Origin: Bubalus kerabau
Taxonomy: Eukaryota; Chordata; Mammalia; Artiodactyla; Bovidae
NCBI RefSeq assembly: GCF_029407905.1
Contig: NC_073645.1
Span: 50,221,501-50,285,500, forward strand
Length of the DNA stretch: 64,000 nucleotides
Direction: 5' to 3'
Within the stretch, counting starts at the first letter, position 1, and each line of letters starts with the position of its first letter. A program made the translations under genes and the position numbers. The notes under the pieces were generated by a model, which saw only the letters and a program-made list of their open reading frames with translations, made no database searches and was not told where the DNA came from. Below are positions 23,726 to 34,344 of the stretch, one piece after another.

Positions 23726-23812
23726 GCCTCTTACTTGCCATGTAGTTTTGACTGCTCTTCTATGCATAGATGTCAAAAGAGAGGTGCAGACAGTAAGTAT
23801 TGGAGGAGGTGA

Positions 23813-24040
23813 GATGTGGAAAAGATCCTGATGCTGGGGAAGATTGAGTGAAGGAGGCGAATGGGGTAACAGAGGATGAGACTGTTGGATGGCATCACCG
23901 ACTCAATGGACATGACTGACTCAATGGACATGAGTGTGAGCAAACTCCTGCAGAGAGTTTGAAGGACAGGGGCACCTGGCATGCCGCAGTCCATGGGGTT
24001 GCAAAGAGTGGGACATGACTTAGCAACTGAACAAAAACAA
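23813..24040 (+). mobile_element. BovB LINE 3' end with 18-bp duplication
   Basis: Matches the last part of BovB from GGAAAAGATCCTGATGCTGG to GACTTAGCAACTGAACAAAA. The GACTCAATGGACATGACT segment is tandemly duplicated with an 18-bp period at about 23900-23935. Non-coding. Confidence 0.93.
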
Positions 24041-24042
24041 CA

Positions 24043-25261
24043 AGAGGTAGAGCCCTTTCTGGGAAAGATGCTATTCCACGTGGACTGCCAGTGAGAGAAA
24101 AAGATGCAGAGAGGTGCACATGAGGAAGAAAAGTGTTTTGGGTGAGTACAGCATGAGAAGAGAGAAGAGATGGAAGATATACTTGGAGGTCCAGAGTGAC
24201 CGCTATCTGGAGAAGATCCCTCAAACCAGAAAAGATGTAATGCAGAGAGGCAGTGGTGGGCTTGTTGGTGGACCGATGTGAAGACTGAGCTCAGGAGGGC
24301 ACTGGTGGAAGGTCAGCCCGGGTGTGTGCTGGACAGAGGCTGCTACTGAGGGAGACATTCCCTGGTGCGGGGAGAAATGAACTGCAGACAGGAGCCCGGC
24401 AGGCCACGGGGAGTGGATATGTATCAGCTGGGGAAAGAAATGCAGGTATAGAAGCTTGGTCAGAAGAGGTAATTGCGCTCGGTGACTGGCTCAGAAAAGA
24501 GGTAGGGCCGGGAGGATGGAGGAGGACGATGGAGGGTGATGGAGTTGCCTTCAAACAGGAAAACCCAGAACTCAATCCGAGAAAGGACGCACGTCCGCCA
24601 GGCTGCACGGCAGTGAGCGTCGGTGGGACGGGAGATGAGGATGACACAAACGCAAAACCAACCAGCAAAGAGACCAAGGCAGCCTGGCGTTCCTGCTGCA
24701 GGACCGCGTGTGAGGACGCTTTTCATCCTGGCCTTCCCGCTGCAGGACCTCATGTGAGGACGCTTTTCATCCTCGCTGGGAGTGACTGAAACATGAACAG
24801 TTTCATTTACTGGGAAGATGTACAAGGACCCCTTGAGCCTAATGGCTGAACAGCGATACATGCTAAAAGGATTTCTGGAGGAATAATGTTCCTCCACTTT
24901 CTGATGGGATTGAACTCAATGGGCCTTCACGCTCAGAAAGGCACCATCTGTGCTTTTCGTGGCACTGCACAAACGATGACATGAATCAGAAATGCCCCGA
25001 ACGGTGGCCAATAAATGATTCTATAGCCACAACTGTGATCTCCAGGAAATGGGAATACTTTGTAGAAGACCAGGTAAACCTTACCCAGACGGACTTGTAT
25101 AGAATCTGGCCACTGGAGTTCAGCTGATCTAGTACATACATGTAACATGATTTTAATTGACATTTCCCTCTTCTTCAAGTCTCAGAATGCAGAATGTGAC
25201 TTCAGTTTACATTTTAAATTGGTAATATTCATATATCTATTTTTTAGGGGATAAATGGGGC
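24043..25261. other. Single-copy stretch with short tandem duplication
   Basis: No gene seen. A 44-bp period tandem duplication starting GCTGCAGGACC lies at 24695-24773. Frames of 109-155 codons on both strands are not recognisable. Confidence 0.5.
24695..24773 (+). repeat. 44-bp tandem duplication
   Basis: GCTGCAGGACCGCGTGTGAG starts at 24695 and its near copy, GCTGCAGGACCTCATGTGAG, starts at 24739. Over the 35 bp compared, 33 match. Confidence 0.85.
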
Positions 25262-25462
25262 TGTGCTGTGTGCTCAGTCACCTCAGTTGTGTCCAACTCT
25301 GCCACCCCATGGACTGTAGCCTGCCAGGCTCCTCTGTCCATGAGATTTTTCAGGCAAGAATACTGGAATGGGTTGCCATTTCCTACTCCAGGGGATCTTC
25401 CTAACCCAGGGATTGAATCCACATCTCTTATGTCTCCTGCGTTGGCATGCAGGTTCTTTTAC
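25262..25462 (-). mobile_element. Bov-tA SINE, reverse
   Basis: Minus-strand copy from tail TGTGCTCAGTCACCTCAGTT to the GGCATGCAGGTTCTTT part of the head, whose outermost bases are replaced by a T-rich run. Next to an opposite-strand SINE 30 bp away. Confidence 0.95.
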
Positions 25463-25491
25463 TTTTTTGGTAATAGTCATTCTGTGTGAAG

Positions 25492-25625
25492 GGCTTCCCT
25501 GGTGGCTGAGATGGTAAAGAATCTTCCTGCAATGCAGGAGACTCAAGTTCGATCCCTGAAGGAAATGACAACCCACTCCAGCATTCTTGCCTGGAGGATC
25601 CTGTGGACAGAGGAGCTTGGCACTT
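25492..25625 (+). mobile_element. Tail-less Bov-tA SINE with duplication
   Basis: Begins with the full head GGCTTCCCTGGTGGCTGAGA but stops at GAGGAGCTTGGCA. The last third of the family (the GTCGCAAAGAG and CTGAGCGAC tail) is absent, and about 20 bp are deleted near 25558. TCATTCTGTGTGAAG is repeated perfectly on both sides (25477-25491 and 25626-25640), so the shortened form itself appears to be the inserted unit. Confidence 0.93.
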
Positions 25626-25721
25626 TCATTCTGTGTGAAGGGTATGACATGGGGTCCACTGCAGTTTCTTTCCTCTGAAAGTGGTAGTTCTTATTTTATG
25701 ATAATACCCACTGGCTTTATT

Positions 25722-25816
25722 ATTTTTAAATTAAGTTTTAATTGGAGTACAGTTGATTCACAATGTTGTATCTTTAAAAAAAAATCTTTTATTGAAGCAT
25801 AGTTGATTTACGATGG
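25722..25816 (-). mobile_element. Artiodactyl L1 3'-end pieces
   Basis: Two neighbouring segments, at about 25735-25772 and 25787-25816, resemble the older artiodactyl L1 3' UTR end on the minus strand (TTTTAATTGGAGTACAGTTG and TTTTATTGAAGCATAGTTGA). A-run/T-rich sequence joins them. Confidence 0.6.
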
Positions 25817-28800
25817 GAAGCTACACCCCCAAATCCTGATCTGGACTTTGTCCGGTATGAGACGGGAGGTGATGACATGTCCGCTGCTACCTGTGGGAGG
25901 CAGAAGGGTGAGGCATGGGCCTTTCTGAAGAAGATGGCTTTGAACAGGTGAGGCCCAGCATGAGGCTGAGAAGAGCCGGTCTGTTATCTCCACTGCCGTA
26001 GAATAAACAGTACCTCTGGCTTATGGCTCTTCCCCGCAACCCCCCAATCCCCTGCAAACTTCTCTCCAGCTCTGGCTGGGTGGGCATGAGTCTTTACAGG
26101 ATTGCTGGCTCCCGGGACCCCGGATGCTGTGAGATGGCCCGTGTCCTGGGGTCACATGACCCTCCCCCCATGACTCCCACGGAATGCCACTGCAGAGCGG
26201 TCACCTCCTTGTGCCGAGTGTGGTCCAGGTACCAGCAGCCATGGCCCACGTCTGAACAGGACCCAGGGCTTGGCACCAGCCTGAGAGGCCGTGGATGATT
26301 TGTTTTCCCTCAGTGATATCAGCTCGGCTTCATCCCCACTTGTCTGCGTGGGCCTGGGGTGGGGTTGGGGGAAGGACGTTTAGGGACATCCTGGAATTAA
26401 TCAAAGTGTTGACATTTAACTGTGAAGTGTTGACATTTAATGTAGAATAACTTAAACATCAATGTAATTGAGGACTCACTGCTACTGAGCTTTGGAACTT
26501 ATAAAGCGCCTCTCTGGACATGAAAATATCTATTTAGCCAAAGGGACAATATATTTTTACCTGTCCTGGGTCCACACAAGACCTCCGAGGCCCGTGTTTT
26601 TATTCATCAGGGTGTGTTGTCAGGCGGCGGAAGGCACACTCTTAGACCCTCCTTTGTGAGCTCAGAGCCACAGCTGAGCTGAAGGCACCACGCTCCTCCC
26701 CTGTTCTTTCCAAGGAGGAAGCAAATGGGCTGGTCCTCAGCTCAAAGCTGCTGCCCCCCCCAACACTGCACGGGGCCCCCCAGCACAGCATTTAGTCCTC
26801 ATCTGGGTAGGATCTCAGTATATGGCATCATCCTTCACACTGATTCATCCAGGAGAAAAATGAAGCCCTAATTTTTTAAGCCGAGGAGTCCATGTGTTTA
26901 TGCATTTAGCACCTCCAGACAGCAGGAAATAATTAGCGGTTTGGGAACACATTAACAAAAACCGAGAGCTTTTTCAACTTTCAGACTCATAATATATGTA
27001 CCTGCAGAGTAACGAGCCCTCCAGAAGGAACAATGCGCTTTTGTGATCAGGAGCTTACCCTGCACCCACCTCCTAACCCCCTGGGGTGACCACAGCCTGG
27101 ACTTCCTGCCTCTCCAGGGCCTCCCCTGGACAGCCCGTTTCATTTAAAGTGCCCAGGACAAACGTACAGCGAGGTGTATTTCTCCCCGCGCAGCAGCTGC
27201 GAGGGATTCCCATAAAACACCACTTTATTTAATTCGAAGTGATTTTCTGGCAGGCTTTCCTTCTAATTTGGAACCAAATATTTAAACCACCCTTGCCTGC
27301 CGGTCTTAAAGTACAAGCTGGTATAAGAATTTTCAGGTGACGACAAGGGCAGAGGGGGTTTGCAAAAAAGACAAGAAGTTTAGTTCTGGGTTGCAGCCAG
27401 TCGATGGGTCACTTCCAGTTTATTTATCAATTATGTGCTTGTCCCCGAGGTCAACGAGAGCTGCGTTGACACTGATTTTTACACGGCATTCGTGTGCTTT
27501 CGCTCCTCGTCTTCAGTTTGGGAGGAATCAAACATCCCCCTGTTAAAAGTCCTTCCTTTGGCCCAGTGAATTTATGAGAATAAGAGGGGAAATGTACAGG
27601 ATAATTTTCATCTCTTTGCAAAAACAGCCCCTGTAGCGTTGCTGTTGAACTCGACATTGTGGCCTCAGGGACTGGAAGGGGGGAGGGGCATGCTCGCTGC
27701 ATTATTCGTCTCCTGGGATAGGAGTTTCAGGAGGCCATGATGAAAAGGTTTTGTTTTGAAGAAGTCAAATGAAAATACTCTGGATGGGCTTGATAGATGA
27801 GCAAATATTTTGCAGGACATTCATCTGTTTACTTTGCATTAACTGCAGAACGCCTGTAGGGGGAGTTTTCTTATTACTCTTTTTGAGTCACTAAAATACA
27901 GAAAATCATGTCAGGATCTTCTCTGTCTCCTGACTAATGGTGGTTTTGCTCTGCTTTGCACTGAGGTTCACATACTTTTGCTCTGACAAGTTGAAAGTCT
28001 GCTTCTCAGTCAAAAGGCTGGCCTCAGTGCATCTAAGACTGTGGAGAATGACAAAAATAATAATTACAACAACAACAACAGTAATATTTGTGGGCATCAG
28101 AGGGTTTCAAGAAACACAGGAGGTAAATGAAGAGTGATTTAAAAGGAGGTTTTGGACTTGACCCCGGTCAGGACTGGAGTGGGAGCGAGTGTCTGTTTTT
28201 TTTGTTCCCCTGTCTCTCTTGCCCTCCCCCAGCCTCCCCAGTCTCAGCCCTGGGAACCAGGCATCCCCACTGGGGTGCTCCAGTCCAGCTGCAGGTCCCT
28301 GGGAGGTCTCAGCCAAGAGGAAAGAATGCTAATGTGAGGGGTGGGCTCTGCGAGGTCCCAGACCCTGCAACCCCTCCCGCATGTGGCCTGGAGGAAGGGA
28401 GGGGGCGGGAAAGGAGAACAAAGGGTCAGCCGCTGGGCCTCTGTTTCCATACAGTGAGTTATGACCGATGACCTCATGGTCATCTCCACTTTCGGGGGCC
28501 AGATGAATTTTTCTGCCTGATATCAGACTGAGAGGCAGAGAGAGGTGGGTTGCAAGGTCAGTCTGTTCAAGTGGAAGTTTAAGGAGAGGAGGTGAAATCT
28601 GCTGTTAGACAAGATGCTTGTGAGAGAGCAGAATAGCGCCAGGGCCTTGAGACTCTGCTTACAGGAGGAGTCATCCTCCTGGCAGAAATGGCAGCGGCCA
28701 GCAGGAGGAGTGGGGGGCGCTCGGAGTCTCTTCCTGACTTCCAGTGTTCCAGCACAGCTCTTCAGGACATGGGCAGGCGTCTGGAGGAATCTCACCTGAG

Positions 28801-29029
28801 CGACAGTGCCAGATAGGAGCCCGGTGCTGTTAAGGCTTGCTCCAAGGTCAGAGTAAGTGCTCCACCGTGCCAGGGCAAGTCCACGGGCAAGCTCACGGTC
28901 AACAGCGGAGAACATCTCTGGTCTTCTGGTGGGAGGGGCTGCAAAGTCATGTGACAAAGGCCACGGTCCAGGGAAGGTAAAGGATCCAGACCACTGATGT
29001 CATCCACCACACACGTGTAGGCAAGAACG
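25817..29029. other. Long repeat-poor single-copy stretch
   Basis: The longest stretch without recognised transposons. A G-rich motif is at 26350-26371, a 21-bp tandem repeat at 26404-26444 (AAGTGTTGACATTTAA twice) and an AAC/AAT-rich tract at about 28054-28083. About 26850-27320 is unique, with homeodomain-type ATTA words. No frame with recognisable domains. Confidence 0.55.
26404..26444 (+). repeat. 21-bp tandem repeat, two copies
   Basis: AAGTGTTGACATTTAACTGTG is followed by AAGTGTTGACATTTAATGTA. Confidence 0.85.
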
Positions 29030-29592
29030 GGGGAAAAGGCCATACTCATATACTCTATTGGTGAGAATACAAACTGAAAATAGGGTTTTGGAGGCAATTT
29101 GGTAATATCTATCCAAATTTTAAAGTGTGTATCCATTGTGAAGAATTTATCCTATAGATATATTTGCCAAGACACCAAAAGATGTGTAATAGTAAGTTAA
29201 CTGTAGGATGGTCTGTAGAAAGAGGAAAAAAAAATCAAATCAAGAAGCAACCTGAAATTGTTAAGGAGCTTTTAAAATAAAAATGTGATATAGAACATGA
29301 GTGAAAATTGGAAAAAATGAGATAGCTCTTCAGTGACAACATGGAGCAACTTTTATGATATTTTATTAAGTGAAAACTAGCTAAAGAACAGTGTGTTCAA
29401 TATCACCTTCTTTGTATCAGAATAAAGGATATACTCCTAAGTACAAAATAAACTGTTGACCATGGTTGCTTCTGAAAAATGAGACCCAAGATGGAGAGTG
29501 GATTATGTTTTTATTTTATACATTTCTATGCTTCCTGATGTTTTAAAGCACATACATGTAATACTTTTCCAATTAAAAATTAATTTCGAAAT
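29030..29592 (+). mobile_element. Decayed L1 3' UTR
   Basis: The word order matches the mammalian L1 3' untranslated region: ATTGGTGAGAATACAAACTG, GGAGGCAATTTGGTAATATC, GAATTTATCCTATAGATATA, the TTAAGTGAAAACTAGC block and a final AATTAAAAATTAATT. Substitutions and small gaps are frequent, so it is an old copy. Confidence 0.82.
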
Positions 29593-30199
29593 GATTCTAT
29601 ATTTATTTTTGGGCCTCAGAAATACAGAAGACATTTCTTGGAATCTCGGGATTTTTAATTTAGAAATTCCCACCGTAGGCTGTCATGACTCTGTGACTTG
29701 GGGAGCTGGATTCAGTCTGTCTACACTGAGAAGAATTACTTAATGATTATTAGTAAGGAAAGAAACGGCCTTTTATTCGCAAGTGTTCCATGTATTTAGC
29801 TAGCAGGTATAGAATCTTCTCTCAAGCTATAGACATGAGAGTACATTAAAAAGAAGAAACAGAGGATCAAGCAGTTCCTATTTTCCGTTTTTCTTGTGAT
29901 TTCTGATCATGCATCTTTATTACACACACACACAGGGGTCCCTGCACAACGAACTGCAGTACAAAGATCAGTGCTCACTGCCCCACTTCCGTAGCCCCAT
30001 CTCCTTCTCAGCCACGTCAGACGTGGGCCCTCACATGAGCTCATTGAAATGGCTATGTCATGATCAACTCGCCCAGATCAGTGGCAATATTTTCTTTCTA
30101 ATTTGACCCGTCTGCAGCAGGCAACGTGGTTATCACTTATTTGGAACATTTTCTGTTTGTTCTCTGGACACCAGCTCTTTGTTTTTCTTCTACTTTGTT
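29593..30199. other. Unclassified stretch, possibly more L2
   Basis: No gene. A seven-unit CA tract occurs at about 29920-29935. The C/T-rich sequence from about 30150 grades into the L2 that follows. Confidence 0.45.
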
Positions 30200-30620
30200 A
30201 GTTTCTCATTCTTACTCTCCTTGCTGACTGTTGTTGACCAAACTGCCATCTGATCATTGTTCCTCTTATCATCTTAATATTGTTCCTCTTCTCCAGACTT
30301 AGTATTGTCAAAACATAGTCTAGATTTCTTCAATCTACTTTCCCCGCCTCAAATTTTCCCTTTTCCAGTGAATGATAACACCCCCCAATTTCTCAGGTCA
30401 AAATCCCAGAAAATAGCCTTGATTTCTTGCTCTTCTTAACATCCGTGGATACTCTTGAGCATTCTTATTTGATTTTCTTTCAGAATATGTCTCAATTCCA
30501 GTGGTAGCTAGGTTTCTACTGTGATATTCTTAGTCTTGGTCTCCTGTGAATTGCATCAGTGTCCCAACTGTCCTGCCAGCTCCAGCTTTTGCCTCCTCCT
30601 TCCTGCAACACCCAGGGACT
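30200..30620 (+). mobile_element. L2 LINE 3' region, ancient
   Basis: Blocks such as CAAAATCCCAGAAAATAGCC, TTGATTTCTTGCTCTTCTTA, CAGAATATGTCTCAATTCCA and CCAACTGTCCTGCCAGCTCC follow the order of the L2 3' region. Divergence is high, as expected for a repeat older than placental mammals. Confidence 0.6.
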
Positions 30621-30889
30621 ATGTGTATAATAGTGGCGTGCATGTGTGTATATATACAGCTATGTACATAATAATTCAGGATTTGGCAAGATGGAAGAAG
30701 CCCACTCCACCCACCCCTCACACTGATTAGAATGAAAAAACTCTATAAAGAGTGAATAAAGTAGCTATCTGCCGAATCTAAATTTTTGAAATAGGCAGAA
30801 TCAAGAGGAAAATCAATGCCTTGAACTTGAAATGACTAAGATAATGAGGTCTCTGATTTGTTGTTTTGATTATTCTCAACTATATATTG

Positions 30890-31790
30890 TCTACAAGAAA
30901 TCTATCTATAATTCTGTAGATAAGTTAAAAATCAATTGATGGAAAAAGATATACCAGGCAAATACAGATCAAAGAAAAGCTGGAGGGTTTTCCTTACTGT
31001 CACACAAAATAGATTCTGGAAGAAGGAACATTACAGGAAATTAGAAAGGAACATTGTTTAATTATAAAAGGATCAATTCCCAAGTGAGATGTAATAATCC
31101 TAAAAGTGCATATACCTAACTTGAAGCAAAGCTGATATAAGTTGAAAGTTAAATAGATAAATCTAAAATTAATAATGAGAGCAGTAACTCCCTTTCTTCA
31201 TAATCAATAGCATAAGTAGGCAGTAAGTCAGTGAGGGTAGAGAAGATTTGCCCAGCATTGTCAATCAACTCAACCCAAATTAAAATTTATAACACACTCC
31301 ATCCAGAGGCAGCAGCATATACATTCTCTTCAAGGGCACATGAAACAGTCTCCAAGGAAAACCACATTTTGGTCATAAAACAATTGATATCAGAAGTGAA
31401 AGAATTGAAATCATACAAAATATGCTCTCTGACCACAGTGGAATCATGCTGGAGGAAATCAACCTTGCTGGAGGAAAATATTTGGAAAATGTTCAAATAT
31501 TTGGAAATTAGACAACACATTGCTCAAATTCCATGGTCAAGGAAATCTCAAGGATAATTTGAAAATACTTTGAACTGAATGAAAGTAACTGTCTCAGAAC
31601 TTGTGGGATGCAGCTAAAGCAGTGCTTAGAGGAATGTACATAATAGTAAGTAATTGTATTAGAGAATAAGAAAGGTCTCAAATAAGTAATCCAATTTTCT
31701 ACCTTAAAAATTTGAAAAGAACAAACTAAGCCCAAAGCAAGCAGGAGGAAAGAAATAATTAAAAATCAAAGCAGGTGGAGCGTTTGCTAA
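30890..31790 (+). mobile_element. Decayed L1 ORF2 segment, copy A
   Basis: Sense-strand L1 ORF2 from the endonuclease part (GTCTACAAGAAATC, GGAAAAAGATATACCAGGCA) through CACACTCCATCCAGAGGCAG, TTTTGGTCATAAAACAATTG, TCTGACCACAGTGGAATCAT and GGGATGCAGCTAAAGCAGTG. Many indels break the frame; the longest surviving run is 108 codons (31231-31557). Confidence 0.85.
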
Positions 31791-31799
31791 AGCTGACCT

Positions 31800-32183
31800 C
31801 TTATTTGACCATAACTCTAGCCTAAGAAAATTTTAAGGAATTTTAATCAGATGGTATTCTGTAAACGCATTTTAATTACACTAGAATCTGAAAACAAATA
31901 AACACCTAGAAAACTCTTTATATTTGGAAAATTTTAATCACTTCAGAACAATTCATGATCAAAGAAAAATTTAAAAGGAAATTAGAAAGTGTTTAGAACA
32001 AAATATAACAAATATACTACTTACATAAAACTTAGGAAATACATCAAGAGATATTCAAATCCTTTGATGCATATATTAGTTGATGCATATATTAAAAATA
32101 ATGAAAGACTCAAAATTAATGAGCTACATACTTAAAATCATAGAAAAACAATAGCAGAATTAATAAAGATTAATAAAAAGTGG
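31800..32183 (+). mobile_element. Decayed L1 ORF2 segment, copy B
   Basis: This segment resembles the same ORF2 interval as the end of copy A: GACCATAACTCTAGCC, GGAAAATTTTAATCACTTCA, AAAATTTAAAAGGAAATTAG. It is therefore probably a second L1 lying head-to-tail rather than a continuation. A BovB element interrupts it at 32184. Confidence 0.7.
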
Positions 32184-32799
32184 AAACAGTGTCAGACTTT
32201 GTTTTTTTGGGCTCCAAAATCACTGCAGATGGTGACTACAGCCATGAAATTAAAAGACGCTTACTCCTTGGAAGGAAAGTTATGAGCAACCTAGATAGCA
32301 TGTTCAAAATCAGAGACATTACTTTGCCAACAAAGGTTCGTCTAGTCAAGGCTATGGTTTTTCCTGTGGTCATGTATAGATGTGAAAGTTGGACTGTGAA
32401 GAAGGCTGAGCGCTGAAGAATTGATGCTTTTGAACTGTGGTGCTGGAGAAGACTCTTGAGAGTCCCTTGGACTGCAAGGAGATCCAACCAGTCCATTCTG
32501 AAGGAGATCAGCCCTGGGATTTCTTTGGAAGGAATGATGCTAAAGCTGAAACTCCAGTACTTTGGCCACCTCATGGGAAGAGTTGACTCATTGGAAAAGA
32601 CTCTGATGCTGGGAGGGATTGGGGGCAGGAGGAGAAGGGGACGACAGAGGATGAGATGGCTGGATGGCATCACTGACTCGATGGACGTGAGTCTGAGTGA
32701 ACTCCGGGAGTCAGTGATGGACACGGAGGCCTGGCGTGCTGCAATTCATGGGGTCGCAAAGAGTCGGACACGACTGAGTGACTGAACTGAACTGAACTG
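32184..32799 (+). mobile_element. BovB LINE 3' half inserted in L1
   Basis: About 616 bp of BovB: end of the reverse-transcriptase ORF and short 3' tail. Translated pieces show SDFVFLGSKITADGD, RRLLLGRKVMSNLDS, then after a TGA (32416) LRVPWTARRSNQSILKE and RWLDGITDSMDVSLSEL. The 3' end is ACTGAACTGAACTGAA. AATAAAAAGTG (32172-32182 and 32800-32810) is the target-site duplication. Near consensus apart from one stop, so probably young. Confidence 0.95.
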
Positions 32800-32810
32800 A
32801 ATAAAAAGTG

Positions 32811-33102
32811 AGAAGTACAATGCAAAATAGTTAAAAATAAAAATGGGACATAACTCTAGTACTGCAGAAATTATACAAATAATGCAAATAATATTTTTTT
32901 AAAAAACATAAAAATTAGATAAAATTGATGCCTTTCTAGGAAAATAGAATTTTTCAAAGCACAGGCACACGCACACAAACACATGGAAACCTGGATAATC
33001 CTGTGAGCATTAAGGAAACACACGTGGCAACAAAACATGGGAAATAAATTCAACCTCAGTAGTGATCAGAAAAATGCAGATGCATATTATTTTCCTTCTA
33101 CT
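32811..33102 (+). mobile_element. Decayed L1, continuation
   Basis: Resumes the L1 after the BovB: CTAGTACTGCAGAAATTATAC, AAATTGATGCCTTTCTAGGA, then AGTGATCAGAAAAATGCAGAT from the 3' UTR. Much of the ORF2 C-terminal part between these points is missing. Confidence 0.7.
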
Positions 33103-33113
33103 AGTTGGTCAAA

Positions 33114-33324
33114 GGGCTTCCCAGGTGGCACTAGCGGTAAAGAACTCGCCTGCCAATGCAGGAGACTTACGAGATGCAGGTTTGATCCCTGGGATGGGAA
33201 GATCCCCTGAGTCACGGCAACCCACTCCAGAATTCCTGCCTGGAGACTCATGGAATGAGCCTGGCGGGCTACATTCTACAGAATCACAAAGAATCGGACA
33301 CTGCTGAAGCGACTTGTCAGGCAC
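33114..33324 (+). mobile_element. Bov-tA SINE inserted in L1 3' UTR
   Basis: Full plus-strand copy with head GGCTTCCCAGGTGGCACTAG and tail CTGCTGAAGCGACTTGTCAG. The 11-bp duplication AGTTGGTCAAA is found at 33103-33113 and 33325-33335. Confidence 0.96.
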
Positions 33325-33335
33325 AGTTGGTCAAA

Positions 33336-33425
33336 AACGTGGAAGTTCGACGAAATTTAATATTGATCAGGCTCTGAATCAAGAGGAGTTTTTCTTTGTT
33401 GCTGAATCAAATACAATTTGTAGCC
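33336..33425 (+). mobile_element. L1 3' UTR piece
   Basis: Short L1 piece between the SINE and the next BovB insertion. Its last bases, GTAGCCACTCC, join to TTTGGAAAAAATTTGGC beyond the BovB, giving a typical L1 3' UTR order. Confidence 0.6.
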
Positions 33426-33436
33426 ACTCCTTTGGA

Positions 33437-33861
33437 CATGTATGGATGTGAGAGTTGGACTATAAAGAAAGCTGAGCGCCGAAGAATTGATGCTTTTGAA
33501 CTGTGGTATTGGAGAAGACTCTTGAGAGTCCCTTGGACTACAAGGAGATCCAACCAGTCCATCTTAAAGGAGATCTGTCCTGGGTGTTCATTGGAAGGAC
33601 TGATGTTGAAACTGAAAGTCTAATACTTTGGCCACCTGATGTGAAGAGCTGAGTCATTTGAAAAGACTCTGATGCTGAGAAAGATTGAGGGCAGGAGGAG
33701 AAGGGGATGGCAGAGGATGAGATGGTTGTATGGCATCACCAACTTGATGGACATGGGTTTGGGTAAATTCCAGGAGTTGGTGATGGACAGGGAGGCCTGG
33801 AGTGCTGCAGTTCATGGGGTCACAAAAAGTCAGACACGACTGAATGACTGAACTGAACTGA
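33437..33861 (+). mobile_element. BovB LINE 3' end inserted in L1
   Basis: Covers the C-terminal codons (MYGCESWTIKKAER, FELWYWRRLLRVPW) and the 3' tail. Target-site duplication ACTCCTTTGGA is perfect (33426-33436 and 33862-33872). A TAA after GLMLKLKV and further changes end the frame, so it is non-coding. Confidence 0.96.
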
Positions 33862-33872
33862 ACTCCTTTGGA

Positions 33873-34260
33873 AAAAATTTGGCATATGAAGGTGAATATT
33901 TGATAAATGAATTTCATACTTAGATATACAGCAGAAAGTTTTGCATATATGCACTGGGAGGCATGCACATGAGTATTCATAGAAGTCTTGTTCATACAAG
34001 CAAAACCAGAAATCCCCCTAAATTCATCAACAAGAAAATAGATAGAGAATTTGTCTTAAATTAGTCAGCTATCTTAAGATGGATAAGTATAAGGAGAAAA
34101 GCATCTACTTAAATAAATCCTAGAAATATAAGGTAAAAAAATCCTAAAACAATGAGTAGAATATAATATGATTTTATGAGGCTCAGAAACAAATCAAAGA
34201 GTATATTATATAAGCACACACACACATGTATATATACAGGATATGACTATTTAAATAAAA
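33873..34260 (+). mobile_element. L1 3' UTR, continuation
   Basis: The remaining L1 3' UTR runs from GAAAAAATTTGGCATATGAA through GAGTATTCATAGAAGTCTTG and AGAAATCCCCCTAAATTCATC to about 34190, then A/T-rich sequence with a short CA/TATA tract (about 34217-34240). Confidence 0.65.
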
Positions 34261-34344
34261 TGGAAAAGGAAAGGATTAACAAATATGAGAGAGATGCAAT
34301 TTATGGGGGTGAAGAAATTGGATAGAGAAGGTATACAGCAGGAG

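Noticed and set aside
32456..32785. 109-codon frame with RNA-binding-like RRRRGRQR stretch
   Set aside because: This is the C-terminal part of the BovB protein in a truncated LINE copy, not a host gene.
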